Counted from the first letter of the stretch, positions 51,050-60,448 are shown. The stretch: 64,000 bases of DNA from Paenibacillus sp. HB172176 (GCF_011947265.1 NZ_JAATHD010000026.1:22172-86171); one strand, 5' to 3'. Numbers and translations: made by a program. The notes: generated by a model from the letters alone, not told the origin.

Positions 51050-52693
51050 TTAGTCCATGCTTAATAATCGGGTTAGAATCGGCGGTATTTCTTCAGGATC
51101 GACCATGACCTCAATCACAGTCGCCACCTTCGATTGAAGTGCGGTTTGTACGGCGTTAATAATATCCAAGGTATGATGGCATCGATGCGCTGCCGCTCCC
51201 ATAGAGCCGGCGAATTGACTGACATTCAGCGGATATTCATACACGGCTCCAACCGAACGCCCCGTATTATAGGACATGCCTTTGTCCACCATATCCAATC
51301 TTCCATTATTCAGTACGAAGAAGATAACCGGCGCGCCATGGTTCACGGCTGTCGAGATCTCCGTGCCATGCATCAGCATGCAGCCATCGCCCGTAATGCA
51401 TACAATCGGTCGATCCGGACAGGCAATCTTCGCTCCAATCGAGCAACCTATCGCAGCCCCCATCGCAATGAACACTTCGTCGAAATAGAAGCTCTCCGCC
51501 TCCACAATATCGAGATTCTGAACGGCATGGAAGGAATGGCTTCCCGCATCTCCGAAGAACCACGCATTATCCGGCAATGCCGAGCGCAACGCTTTGAACG
51601 CATCGCCCGCACTGAGCGGTTGCTCCGAATCCGCAGTCGCTTCGAATCCCGGGATGGGAAGCAGCTCATACTCCTGCTCTCTTGGCTTTGCGCCGGCCGC
51701 TTCGATGACGCGCTTCAAATTGGCTTTCATATCGCCCAGAACAATGGAAGTCGGCACCTGCACCGATTTCCCCGCAAACGTAAGATCATATTCGAATTGC
51801 AGCATCGCCTTCGGCTTCATCTCGTCCGTAAAGCCCGACAAGGACATATCGCACAGCTTGCTTCCGACAACAATCATGAGATCAACGCCCGATCGTATGT
51901 ACTCCATGGCATGCTTGGAGCTTCCAAGCCCGTAACCGCCCAGATTAAGCGGATGATTCGTCGGGAAGGCTCCCTTGCCCCCGGGCGCCGTGACGATCGG
52001 AATTCGCCAATGCTCGGCAATCACTCGCAGCTCCTCATAGGTCTCATTCATGATCGCGCCTTTCCCCAGGAAGAATACCGGACGCTTCGCTTCATCCAGA
52101 AGCTTGACCGCATGGGAGACGTCTTCGCTCACAAGCTTGGTTGCATAGGTCGGCAATGGAATATGAAATTCTTCAATCTCTTCCATGAGCACATCGAATG
52201 GCAGGCAGAGATGAACCGGGCCCTTCTCCCCCGTATACGCTTTTTCAATCGCATGCCGCAAATATAAGGGAAGCAATTCCCCGCGCTCAACCCTGGCGCT
52301 GAACAGAGTAACCGGCTCGAACATCTTCACAAGATCCGTCCCGAATTGACTTGAATCCTGACTCAACGCTCTGCCCGTGTCCACCATGGAAGGCTGTCCG
52401 GTGATGAACAGCACTGGCAATTGAAACTCCCTTGCCTGTCCTGCTGCCGTAATCATGTTGGTGCCGCCCGGGCCCGAGGTTCCGATCGCCACTCCGAGCG
52501 TCTTGCTGCCAAGCGCATAACCGGTTGCCTCGAAGCCGCAGCCGTTCTCATGTCTGCCCAGCACATATTCAATCTCTTGCGTTTCAAGCTCCAGCATCAA
52601 TGGCGATATCGATTTGCCTGGTATTCCGAATACATGAGTGACGCCCCAATTTCGTAAATGCTCTACAATTATGGAATATACTTTTTTTCTCAT
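51050..52693 (-). CDS. Thiamine pyrophosphate-dependent enzyme (acetolactate synthase-like)
   Basis: This 547-residue member of the POX/ALS/BFD group has an N-terminal pyrimidine-binding domain with the catalytic Glu in VLGRHENGCGFEATGYALGS, a central domain, and a C-terminal pyrophosphate-binding domain with the GDG...N motif in ITGDGCMLMHGTEIS and FFVLNNGRLD. It lacks an obvious acetolactate synthase small-subunit gene or valine operon nearby, so it is better described as an acetolactate synthase-like or benzoylformate decarboxylase-like enzyme. ATG 52693 (second of two) is 5 nt after GAGGAG. The CMD gene follows. Its substrate is uncertain. Confidence 0.85.
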   Translation of the reverse strand: MRKKVYSIIVEHLRNWGVTHVFGIPGKSISPLMLELETQEIEYVLGRHENGCGFEATGYALGSKTLGVAIGTSGPGGTNMITAAGQAREFQLPVLFITGQPSMVDTGRALSQDSSQFGTDLVKMFEPVTLFSARVERGELLPLYLRHAIEKAYTGEKGPVHLCLPFDVLMEEIEEFHIPLPTYATKLVSEDVSHAVKLLDEAKRPVFFLGKGAIMNETYEELRVIAEHWRIPIVTAPGGKGAFPTNHPLNLGGYGLGSSKHAMEYIRSGVDLMIVVGSKLCDMSLSGFTDEMKPKAMLQFEYDLTFAGKSVQVPTSIVLGDMKANLKRVIEAAGAKPREQEYELLPIPGFEATADSEQPLSAGDAFKALRSALPDNAWFFGDAGSHSFHAVQNLDIVEAESFYFDEVFIAMGAAIGCSIGAKIACPDRPIVCITGDGCMLMHGTEISTAVNHGAPVIFFVLNNGRLDMVDKGMSYNTGRSVGAVYEYPLNVSQFAGSMGAAAHRCHHTLDIINAVQTALQSKVATVIEVMVDPEEIPPILTRLLSMD

Positions 52694-52724
52694 CATATCT
52701 CCTCATCATGATCTTTGATTTCAA

Positions 52725-54944
52725 CTAATGGTCCAAAAGTAATTGATCCAACTGATCCGCAGGCATGGGCTTGTGATAGAAATAACCTTGCACCTCGCGA
52801 CATTTCAGGCGCTTCAAATAATTGAGCTGATCTTCCGTCTCAACACCCTCTGCAATGACGTCAATACCCAGGTTGTAAGCCATCGCGATAATCGTCGAAA
52901 CGATATCTGCGTCGATGACATCCGTCATAATATCCCGTATGAAGGATTGGTCGATCTTCAAGCGATCAATTGAGAAGAGCTTCATGTAGTAGAGATTGCT
53001 GTAGCCTGTTCCGAAATCATCAATGCAAATTTTGATCCCCAGATTTTTCAATGCTCCCAGGACTTCAACCGCGAAATCAACATCCATCGTCATGGATTCT
53101 GTAATCTCCAGTTCAAGCAAGCGCGGATCATGTCCGGTTTCAATGAGTATCGAATGTACAATTTCTGCCAAATCACGTTTAAGAAACTGTCTCGTTGAGA
53201 GATTGACGGAGATCTTCATAGGCTTATGCCCCTCTTCGATCCATTTCTGGTTTTGCTTGCATGCGGTTCGCAGTACCCACTCCCCGATCGGCACAATGAG
53301 GCCGGTTTCTTCAGCGATGGGAATGAACTTTGAGGGCGGGATGATGCCGAGAGTAGGATGATTCCAACGAATTAACGCCTCTGTTCCAATAATATTGCCA
53401 GTCTCCACATCAATCTGCGGCTGGTAATGAAGAACAAATTCGTTGTTTTGCAGGCCTTTGCGGATGGAGCTCTCCAGTGTCAGCTGCTCCAGGCCGATAC
53501 TGGATTTGGCTGCCTTGTATATCGCGTAATTGTTCTTGCCGGAATCCTTGGCGAGATACATGGCAATATCCGCATGCTTCATCAATGTCTCTGCATCCGT
53601 TCCGTCATGAGGATAGAACGCAATCCCTATGCTTGCGGTGATGTAGAATTCATAGTCATCAACCTCAAATGGTACTTCGAACGCTTTAATAACCTCCTCC
53701 GCTACATGCAATACCTCGCTTTGCGAAGCGATCTCCTTCAATAGGATCGTGAATTCGTCTCCTCCCATGCGGGATACGATTTGCTTCGATGAACGGCAGC
53801 AATTTTTGAGCCGGCTTGCTACCAGCTTTAAGAGCGTATCCCCGTTATTATGGCCCAGGTTATCATTGATTTTCTTGAAGCTGTCGAGATCAAGAAACAT
53901 CATGGCGAATGGATTCTGCTCCGTTCCCGGAACCTCCAGCAATTTAGCCAAGTGCTGTGTGAAGAATCGACGATTCGGCAGACCGGTGAGATCGTCATGA
54001 TAGGCCAAGTGATTAATTTGCTTCTCCGCCTTCGATCGTTCCGTAATGTCCCTGAATTGCGCGAACGCGCCCATAATGACTTTATTCTCGTCATAGATGG
54101 GGAAGGCGTCGAACAAACACACGAGCTTCTCATCCTGGTTTTGCTGCTTGATGCTTAGCTCCATATCCTCGTACACAATGCCATGATGAAGCACTTCGTT
54201 GATATAATGGCTGACCTTCAGCTCGGCTATCGATTTGTGCAGTACTTCCTGCTTCTTCAAATCCGTAATGTATTCCGCAAATTGGTTGTATTCCGTAATT
54301 TTTCCATCCTTGTCCGTAATAATGATGCCGTTACGCGTTGTTTCGATAACGACTTGATTCAGAAGATGCAATCTTCTATTCTGCTTCTTCAGCAGAAGCT
54401 CTCTCTCAATCGAATCGACAACGGTGCACAGCATCGCAAGCAGAAATGGATTATGCTGATCAATGGTAGTCATAATTGTTATTGTACCCAGCAAATTGTT
54501 GATGTCTGTATATTGGAATGGCACAGAGTAACAAGCGCTCATCTCGAGAAATCGATAATAATGATCCTTGCCGATTAGCTGGAATGGCTCTCTATGTTCA
54601 AGCGCCAGATTAATGCTGTTCGTTCCCGCTTCTTCTTCCATAAATACCAGGCCAACCTGAATGCCGGATTGACTGACGATATTCTTAATGGCTTCGTCAC
54701 CCGCCATCTTGAGTATGCAGCCCTTCTCATCCGAGATCAGAATGAGCAGCGGCAGCCCTTTCATCAATTCAAGCATGCGGTGAACGAAGAAATCGATGAC
54801 CGAAATAATCTCTTCGTATTCAGATCGTTTCTTCTTCAGTTCTTCCTCGGAGAACACCGTAGAAAAGCTCGGGACTGCGCTCGGATCAATCCCCATTGTT
54901 TCACATCTGGCTTTCGATTCATGAATCCACATTTCGTTGTTCAT
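52725..54944 (-). CDS. GAF-PAS-GGDEF-EAL cyclic-di-GMP signalling protein
   Basis: This cytosolic ~739-residue protein has an N-terminal GAF domain of the AcoR/DhaR kind (EEEAGTNSINLALEHREPFQ), a PAS domain with VVIETTRNGIIITDKDGKIT, an intact GGDEF domain (RMGGDEFTILL), and an intact EAL domain (TEALIRWNHPTLG, CIDDFGTGYSNLYYMKLF, IAEGVETEDQL). No RxxD inhibitory site is seen at the usual place before GGDEF. It could both make and break c-di-GMP; the GAF effector suggests small-molecule control. ATG 54944 is favoured over the upstream TTG 55043, because the promoter and a terminator-like hairpin lie in between. Confidence 0.87.
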   Translation of the reverse strand: MNNEMWIHESKARCETMGIDPSAVPSFSTVFSEEELKKKRSEYEEIISVIDFFVHRMLELMKGLPLLILISDEKGCILKMAGDEAIKNIVSQSGIQVGLVFMEEEAGTNSINLALEHREPFQLIGKDHYYRFLEMSACYSVPFQYTDINNLLGTITIMTTIDQHNPFLLAMLCTVVDSIERELLLKKQNRRLHLLNQVVIETTRNGIIITDKDGKITEYNQFAEYITDLKKQEVLHKSIAELKVSHYINEVLHHGIVYEDMELSIKQQNQDEKLVCLFDAFPIYDENKVIMGAFAQFRDITERSKAEKQINHLAYHDDLTGLPNRRFFTQHLAKLLEVPGTEQNPFAMMFLDLDSFKKINDNLGHNNGDTLLKLVASRLKNCCRSSKQIVSRMGGDEFTILLKEIASQSEVLHVAEEVIKAFEVPFEVDDYEFYITASIGIAFYPHDGTDAETLMKHADIAMYLAKDSGKNNYAIYKAAKSSIGLEQLTLESSIRKGLQNNEFVLHYQPQIDVETGNIIGTEALIRWNHPTLGIIPPSKFIPIAEETGLIVPIGEWVLRTACKQNQKWIEEGHKPMKISVNLSTRQFLKRDLAEIVHSILIETGHDPRLLELEITESMTMDVDFAVEVLGALKNLGIKICIDDFGTGYSNLYYMKLFSIDRLKIDQSFIRDIMTDVIDADIVSTIIAMAYNLGIDVIAEGVETEDQLNYLKRLKCREVQGYFYHKPMPADQLDQLLLDH

Positions 54945-54984
54945 TATGCCCCTCATTTCTGGCAATTCATCCGCATATAAAATC

Positions 54985-55033
54985 AAAAAAAGCCAGCAAA
55001 AGAGACTATTCACAGGTAGTCGTTCTAGCTGAC
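54985..55033 (-). promoter_or_regulatory. Terminator-like hairpin in the leader of the GGDEF-EAL gene
   Basis: On the minus strand GTCAGC (55033-55028) pairs with GCTGGC (54997-54992), enclosing a second stem GACTA/TAGTC around an 8-nt loop, and is directly followed by seven T residues. It lies about 20-70 nt after the predicted start of transcription and 40 nt before ATG 54944, so it looks like a transcription attenuator. The usual c-di-GMP riboswitch core was not found. Confidence 0.6.
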
Positions 55034-55061
55034 GAGTTTTCAAACCTTATATTCACCTTCT

Positions 55062-55090
55062 ATTCTACTGTAGTACGCTATAACGTTCAA
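55062..55090 (-). promoter_or_regulatory. Sigma-A promoter of the GGDEF-EAL gene
   Basis: Read on the minus strand, TTGAAC (55090-55085) and TAGAAT (55067-55062) are 17 bp apart. Initiation near 55055 would exclude the TTG at 55043 as a normally-led start codon. Confidence 0.65.
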
Positions 55091-55374
55091 CATTAATCTG
55101 CGGAAAAAGGAAGAAAAACAGACTTTTTTGCAGAAAAAGCCCCTTTAATAGGCAAGAGATGCCACTTGTTCCTGAAATTTCGCAATAGTATTTTCAACTT
55201 TTTCCACTTCTACGAATATGAAATCAGGCTCATAGCGCGAGCTCAATAAAGAACGCTGAAGAAGGGCACAACTTATGCATGCTCTTCGCGTTTTAACTAT
55301 GATACGATAGTTCTGCGACATTATCATGCAAAACCCGACATCGGGAATTGCTATTGATCAGGGAGTGCTGCATT
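55091..55374. other. Divergent intergenic region without a recognised gene
   Basis: This ~280-bp gap separates the divergent c-di-GMP genes. It contains a 60-codon minus-strand frame at 55145-55327 with no ribosome site and no recognised family. A short CCCGA/CGGG hairpin lies near 55340. Confidence 0.5.
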
Positions 55375-56970
55375 TTGCAAACCAATTTAACTGCCTACCT
55401 TTCGTTGCTAGCCACTTCCGGCGTTGTAAATATCTTTCTATGTCTATATGCTTATTATCGCCGACGGGAATTTCCGGAATCCCGTATTCTTGTCTTATTG
55501 ACCGCCGTGCAATCGGTCTATATATTCGCCTTTGCCCTAGAGCTTGCCAGCAGCTCGCTCGATGAGATCAAGAGATGGACTGTCGTCGAATACATCGGCA
55601 TTGCCTTCGCTCCTGTATTCGGTCTGAAGCTCGTGCTTCGTTATATCGGAAGGTCTGTTTCATCCTTCCTTTCTCGAGCAATGTTCCTTATTCCTTGCAT
55701 CACCGTAGTCCTTGTCGCGACGAATGATCATCATCATCTCTTCTACAAATCTGTCTATCTGAGAGATGACAGCAATACGCCGCTCGCCGATGTCGTGATC
55801 GGCCAATGGTATATTGTACACGGAGCCTATACATTCGGCTGTCTGCTGGCCAGCGCGATCCTGCTCCTCACCCAGTGGAATGGCACTCGGAGGGAATATC
55901 GCGTTCAGCTCTTCACGCTGTTTATCGGACAATGCCTGCCGATGATTGGGGCTTTCGTCTATTTGATGGGCGCCACTCCGAAGGGGATGGATCCCGTTCC
56001 ATTCCTGCTTTGCATCACCTCTGCCTTGTATCTGTGGGCCATTCGCTCCACGCATATGCTTATTGTCGCGCCAATCGCGAAGGACAGTATCTTCGAGAGC
56101 ATGCGGGAAGGCGTTATTGTGCTGGACTCGACGCAGAAGCTGATTGACTATAACCGCGCGGCCAAAGCCATGCTTCCCACGCTTAGAAAAACGCTGTTTG
56201 GAAGGGAAATCGGCGGGGTATGGAAGGAGCTTACCGGCAGCGCAATACCCGATTTGCTGCTGACGGAAGACAGTCCGGTCGAGATCTATTACGGACACGG
56301 CATGAAGAAATCCGTCTACCAGCTTAGACTTTCGAAGGTTCGCGGAAGAAGAGGCGAGCACGCCGGCGACTTGCTTATGTTCATCGATGTAACCGAGCAG
56401 AAGAGGCTGCAGGAGCAGCTTACCCGAATGGCCTATTACGATGGCCTGACCGGCATCTTGAATCGCGCTCAATTCATCATTCGATGCAAGGCGATGCTAG
56501 AGAAATCGAAATATAACCCAAAAAACAGCACGATAGCGGCCGCGCTGTTCGACATCGATCATTTCAAGCAATTCAACGATACCTATGGACATGAGACCGG
56601 GGACGCCGTGCTGCTGCATGCGGTCAAGCTCTGTCAGTCCATACTGGAGGAATCTATGCTGTTCGCCCGTTACGGCGGCGAAGAATTCATTATTGCGCTG
56701 GAGACCGCGACTTTGTCAGAGGCGGCTAAGCTCGCCGAACGCATAAGATGTACTTTGGCGTCGAATCCTTTCCAGTCTCCGCTGAACGGCCCATTGACTG
56801 TAACGGCCAGCTTCGGCGTTGCGGCAGCCTCAAGCGAAGGGGAAACGCTCGAGAGCTTGCTGCGTCATGCCGATGCGGCTCTATACGAGGCGAAGCGCTC
56901 CGGGAGAAATCAAGTCAAATTATACGCTCATACTTCCATACACTCATGGAATCCGCCTCCTTCCCCTTGA
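55375..56970 (+). CDS. 7TM-PAS-GGDEF diguanylate cyclase
   Basis: This 531-residue membrane protein begins with a seven-helix N-terminal module of the histidine-kinase 7TM type (about 5-225: NLTAYLSLLATSGVVNIFLC, VVEYIGIAFAPVFGLKLVLR, and so on), a PAS domain (about 240-340, SMREGVIVLDSTQKLIDYNR) and a C-terminal GGDEF domain with GGEEF signature RYGGEEFIIAL and DIDHFKQFNDTYGHETGD. It should make c-di-GMP in response to an extracellular or membrane signal. TTG 55375 is 9 nt after AGGGAG. The divergent neighbour is a GAF-PAS-GGDEF-EAL protein, so the two may form a local cyclase/phosphodiesterase pair. Confidence 0.87.
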   Translation: MQTNLTAYLSLLATSGVVNIFLCLYAYYRRREFPESRILVLLTAVQSVYIFAFALELASSSLDEIKRWTVVEYIGIAFAPVFGLKLVLRYIGRSVSSFLSRAMFLIPCITVVLVATNDHHHLFYKSVYLRDDSNTPLADVVIGQWYIVHGAYTFGCLLASAILLLTQWNGTRREYRVQLFTLFIGQCLPMIGAFVYLMGATPKGMDPVPFLLCITSALYLWAIRSTHMLIVAPIAKDSIFESMREGVIVLDSTQKLIDYNRAAKAMLPTLRKTLFGREIGGVWKELTGSAIPDLLLTEDSPVEIYYGHGMKKSVYQLRLSKVRGRRGEHAGDLLMFIDVTEQKRLQEQLTRMAYYDGLTGILNRAQFIIRCKAMLEKSKYNPKNSTIAAALFDIDHFKQFNDTYGHETGDAVLLHAVKLCQSILEESMLFARYGGEEFIIALETATLSEAAKLAERIRCTLASNPFQSPLNGPLTVTASFGVAAASSEGETLESLLRHADAALYEAKRSGRNQVKLYAHTSIHSWNPPPSP

Positions 56971-57054
56971 AGCCGAAAGCCGACTGTCATTCTTGCGCGT
57001 ATACCAGCAATTGACTTCCTCCCTCCAGATTCGGAGGGATCTGGAACGCAGTGT

Positions 57055-57088
57055 ACAAAAAAGGGGCTCGCATCGATTGCGAGCGCCC
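57055..57088 (-). terminator. Terminator of the yojF-bshB2 operon
   Basis: GCTCGCA (57066-57072) pairs with TGCGAGC (57078-57084) around a 5-nt loop. On the minus strand the structure is followed by six T residues, just past the bshB2 stop. Confidence 0.85.
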
Positions 57089-57103
57089 GTGATGGCATTA
57101 AGC

Positions 57104-57754
57104 TTATGAGAAGGGATAGACCCAGAACCGTTCCACTCCAAAACGCTCCTTCAGTTCCTTGGAAATGCCTGCTTCAGACAACCCAGGCACCTGAAACTGG
57201 GAGCGATGCGCGCGAATCGAGCCAATCTTCTGCTCCAAATAATCCGCTACATCATAGAGGATTGTCGGCTTCCCAATCGCCGCTTCATGATCCTTCGCAA
57301 AAGCGATGCAATGTACGGGAGGCCTCTTCGACCTCGGCAGTCTGCCTACTGTGCGAACGACCGCCTCTCCTGTCGCATCATGGTCGGGATGCACGCTGTA
57401 GCCAGGATAGAAGGTAATAATCAGGCTTGGCTCAATTTCCTCGATCAAAGAATTAATTTTCTCGTCCAGCAGCTCCTGATCCTCGAATTCGATTGTTTTA
57501 TCATGAAAGCCGAGCAGCCGAAGATCTTGTATGCCGATAATTCTGCAAGATTCCTCCAGCTCTTTCTTCCGAATTTCAGGAAGGGTGATGCGGTTAGCAA
57601 AAGGCGGCACGCCCATGTTGCGCCCCATCTCGCCCAAGGTCAGGCAGGCATAAGTAACATGCGCGCCTTCCGCGATAGACTTGGCCAATATGCCTGAAAT
57701 GCCGAATGCTTCATCGTCCGGATGAGGCAGTATGACTAATATTTTCTGATCCAT
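57104..57754 (-). CDS. bshB2: Bacillithiol biosynthesis deacetylase (PIG-L family)
   Basis: This 216-residue zinc deacetylase removes acetate from GlcNAc-malate in bacillithiol synthesis. The metal motif is His11-Pro-Asp-Asp14 in ILPHPDDEAFG and His122-x-x-His125 in YSVHPDHDATG. Other family motifs are LTLGEMGRNMG and RIIGIQDLRLLGFHDKTIEF. ATG 57754 is used; AAGGGA lies 11 nt upstream. The preceding gene is yojF, its conserved partner in Bacillales. It may be the second BshB enzyme of the organism, with BshB1 and BshA/BshC elsewhere. Confidence 0.9.
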   Translation of the reverse strand: MDQKILVILPHPDDEAFGISGILAKSIAEGAHVTYACLTLGEMGRNMGVPPFANRITLPEIRKKELEESCRIIGIQDLRLLGFHDKTIEFEDQELLDEKINSLIEEIEPSLIITFYPGYSVHPDHDATGEAVVRTVGRLPRSKRPPVHCIAFAKDHEAAIGKPTILYDVADYLEQKIGSIRAHRSQFQVPGLSEAGISKELKERFGVERFWVYPFS

Positions 57755-57782
57755 TACATGCTCATTCCCTTCGTTCTGGCGT

Positions 57783-58127
57783 TTAGAATGGCAGCTTGCT
57801 GAGCTGCAGAGCAACCACAAGCTTGCCGTCCCGATCATGTCCCGCCATTATGATTCTCTCCTGCTCCGTCTCTTCCATATGAGTCAGACCTTCGCAATAG
57901 ACCCAGCCCTGCTCCATCTTGAGGCCAACTCTGAATGGACCGTTCCCGGCGATCGAGCCTTCGGAATAGCGAATCCTCGCATTCGTAATGAATGTCGCCG
58001 CGGGATGCTTCGTGCTGTCGTGATGGGCCGCGTACGCTCCCGTCGTCATTTCCAGATGAATGTATAACTCCTCATTCTTGAAGCTGTCCAATCTATCTTG
58101 CGTTTCCTTAATATGAATCGGCTGCAT
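57783..58127 (-). CDS. yojF: YojF family protein (DUF1806)
   Basis: This 114-residue protein, with MQPIHIKETQDRLDSFKNEE, EMTTGAYAAHHDSTKHPAAT, and FRVGLKMEQGWVYCEGLTHM, matches YojF of B. subtilis, a DUF1806 member always next to bshB2 (yojG). It has no signal peptide. The biochemical role is not known; the constant pairing suggests a link with bacillithiol or with the deacetylase. A good ribosome site is seen upstream of ATG 58127. The two genes are 28 bp apart and probably one transcript. Confidence 0.9.
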   Translation of the reverse strand: MQPIHIKETQDRLDSFKNEELYIHLEMTTGAYAAHHDSTKHPAATFITNARIRYSEGSIAGNGPFRVGLKMEQGWVYCEGLTHMEETEQERIIMAGHDRDGKLVVALQLSKLPF

Positions 58128-58452
58128 AGGATACCTCCTCGTCTGTTCATTGATCAGCTTCTATTATCGCACAGGATTGCCGTATTCAACAACTTGCCTC
58201 CTTCCCCGCGTCGACTCTCTCCCAGGCCGGCATTAGAATCATTCTGAATTCTTTTCAAATATGCGCCGATCTTTCACAAAGTTGCGAATAAGACAATTCG
58301 CGAGATGGGATTAGTGCAGCAATGCGGGCATTGTTCACTACATTTCCTGCTTCATCCCTTTTAAGATAAGGTTGTACGATTACAATTTATACAAGAAGGA
58401 GGCAGTAGCCAAGTCAAACGCAGCTCCAAAAAAACGAAGGAGGAAAATAATC
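58128..58452. other. Intergenic region upstream of the galactanase gene
   Basis: This 325-bp gap between divergent genes holds no recognisable gene. An interrupted inverted repeat TTGTA...TACAA lies at about 58371-58393 and could be an operator for the galactanase gene. A spare AAGGAGG at 58395-58401 is not followed by a start codon at the right distance. Confidence 0.4.
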
Positions 58453-60321
58453 ATGGAAGCGTTATCAATTTGGCGCAATCGCCAAGCTTACATCGTTTTG
58501 CTGTTGTTCACGCTCCTCTTCTCACTCCTGTCATCGCCAAGAATCGCCCATGCAGCAAGCGTAACCATTCCAACCGGGGTGCAGCTGTTCGACAGCTCGG
58601 ATGACCTGATTCAAGCACATGGAGCGGGTATGATCAAGGTTGGAAGCTACTACTATATGTATGGAGAGAATCGGAATCCCGATTGGACCTTCAAGGCGGT
58701 GTCCATGTACCGCTCCACCGATCTCAAAAACTGGGAATTCGTGAACGACGTACTGACAAGCAGCTCAGACTCGGACCTGAATGTGTCCAATATCGAACGT
58801 CCGAAAATTATCTATAACAGCTCAACGGGGAAATATGTGCTGTGGGCGCATAAGGAGAATGGCGTCGATTATGGAGACGCCGAGGTCATGGTCGCCTCCT
58901 CAAGCACCGTCGATGGCAACTATACGTATCACGGAAGCTTCCGGCCGCTTGGCTATGATTCCCGCGACATGACGGTGTACAACGACAACGGCACGGCCTA
59001 TCTCATCTCGGCGACAAGCGTGAACGCCGATATGAATATTTATAAGCTCAGCTCCGACTTTCTCAGTGTCGATTCGCTTGTAACGACGTTATGGGCAGGC
59101 TCCTACAGGGAAGCTCCCGCCATGTTCAAGCGGGGCAGCGTCTACTTCCTGGTCACCTCCGGCGCGACCGGCTGGGATCCGAATCAAGCCAAATATGCGA
59201 CGGCAACCGATATTGAAGGCACCTGGTCCGGTCTTAGCAATTTCGGCAATGGAACGACCTATGACTCGCAATCCACGTATGTCATCCCCATCGAGGGCTC
59301 CTCGACGACCTCCTACTTGTATATGGGAGACCGCTGGGCTGGCGCATGGGGCGGACCGGTGAATGATTCGAGATACATTTGGCTGCCGCTCTCCTTCCCT
59401 TCAAGCACCTCCTTGTCCATGAGCTATTACGACAAGGTGTCGATCGATACCTCGACAGGCGTCGTGACCGGCTCCAATCATGCATTCGCCTCCGGCGCCG
59501 ATTATGAACTAACCAATCGCAACAGCGGCAAGTCTCTGGCGGTTGGAGGAACGGATAAATCGGCAAGCGGCGCTTCCATCGTGCAGGAGACGGATTCCGG
59601 TCAGGACTATCAGCGCTGGAGCCTTGTGAACAAGGGCAACGGCTATTACAGCATCATCAATGCTGACAGCGGCAAATATATGGATATATCCGGGGAATCA
59701 ACCGCCGACGAAGCGCATGACATTCAGTGGACGTCGACCGGAGGGCAGAATCAGGAATGGAATATGATTGACAACGGCAACGGCTATTTCTCCATCGAGA
59801 ATCGCAACAGCCGCAAAATGCTGGAAATAGAAAGTGCCTCCACCAGCAGCGACGCCATCGTCGTCCAGAGCTCGCCGGATTGGTCGTATAATCAGGAATT
59901 CCAGATAACGACCGATCAAACCGTCCAGACGAATGTCGCCTTGAACAAAGCTGTGACCTACTCCTCTCAGCAATCCGGCAACGAGGCGTCGCATATCGTG
60001 GATGGATCAACTTCAACCAGGTGGTCCGCGCAGAATTACCCGCAGTGGGTTCGAATCGATCTGGGCCAGACCTATGCCATCGACAAAACGGAGCTGGTGC
60101 CTTATATGGATCGCGCGTACCAATATAAAATCGAGGTGTCGACGAATGGCTCAAGCTATACGACAATCGTGGATCGCACTTCGAATACGACCGGCGGGTC
60201 GTTATTGTCGGACAGCTTCGCAGCAGTCAATGCGAGATATGTACGGCTGACGGTGACGGGGGCATACAATTATACCGGAGGCTGGGCCAGTGCCTTGGAA
60301 TTCAGAGTGTTCGAAGAGTAA
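58453..60321 (+). CDS. Secreted GH43_24-like exo-beta-1,3-galactanase with CBM13 and CBM32
   Basis: This is a 622-residue secreted glycan hydrolase. A signal peptide (about 1-37, ending SSPRIAHA-AS) precedes a five-bladed propeller domain (about 40-340) of GH43; IQAHGAGMIKVGSYYYMYGE is characteristic of subfamily 24, whose members release galactose from beta-1,3-galactan of arabinogalactan. Then come a ricin-like lectin domain (about 350-490, YELTNRNSGKSLAVGG, QEWNMIDNGNGYFSIENRNS) of CBM13 type and an F5/8 type C domain (about 495-622, ALNKAVTYSSQQ, RYVRLTVTGAYNYT) of CBM32 type. AAGGAGG is 9 nt before ATG 58453. The propeller catalytic pair was not assigned with certainty. The gene is convergent with dgoD. 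Confidence 0.85.
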   Translation: MEALSIWRNRQAYIVLLLFTLLFSLLSSPRIAHAASVTIPTGVQLFDSSDDLIQAHGAGMIKVGSYYYMYGENRNPDWTFKAVSMYRSTDLKNWEFVNDVLTSSSDSDLNVSNIERPKIIYNSSTGKYVLWAHKENGVDYGDAEVMVASSSTVDGNYTYHGSFRPLGYDSRDMTVYNDNGTAYLISATSVNADMNIYKLSSDFLSVDSLVTTLWAGSYREAPAMFKRGSVYFLVTSGATGWDPNQAKYATATDIEGTWSGLSNFGNGTTYDSQSTYVIPIEGSSTTSYLYMGDRWAGAWGGPVNDSRYIWLPLSFPSSTSLSMSYYDKVSIDTSTGVVTGSNHAFASGADYELTNRNSGKSLAVGGTDKSASGASIVQETDSGQDYQRWSLVNKGNGYYSIINADSGKYMDISGESTADEAHDIQWTSTGGQNQEWNMIDNGNGYFSIENRNSRKMLEIESASTSSDAIVVQSSPDWSYNQEFQITTDQTVQTNVALNKAVTYSSQQSGNEASHIVDGSTSTRWSAQNYPQWVRIDLGQTYAIDKTELVPYMDRAYQYKIEVSTNGSSYTTIVDRTSNTTGGSLLSDSFAAVNARYVRLTVTGAYNYTGGWASALEFRVFEE

Positions 60322-60350
60322 CTGAGCTTGAGAACAGGATAGTAAATGTG

Positions 60351-60398
60351 AACAAGGCTCTCCGGGAGGCCGCCAATGACCTTTCGGAGAGCCTTGTT
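60351..60398. terminator. Bidirectional terminator between galactanase and dgoD
   Basis: AACAAGGCTCTCCG (60351-60364) pairs with CGGAGAGCCTTGTT (60385-60398) over 14 perfect base pairs. It lies between convergent genes and can serve both. Confidence 0.85.
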
Positions 60399-60448
60399 CA
60401 TTCGTTCCTTGCGCTTAGCTCAAGCTTGTTGGATGACTTGTCTCTGTC

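Noticed and set aside
54945..55060. A c-di-GMP-I riboswitch in the leader of the GGDEF-EAL gene.
   Set aside because: The conserved GEMM core and tetraloop receptor could not be found; only a terminator-like hairpin is visible.
55145..55327. A 60-codon minus-strand frame between the two c-di-GMP genes.
   Set aside because: It has no ribosome site and no recognisable family, and may be a remnant or chance frame.
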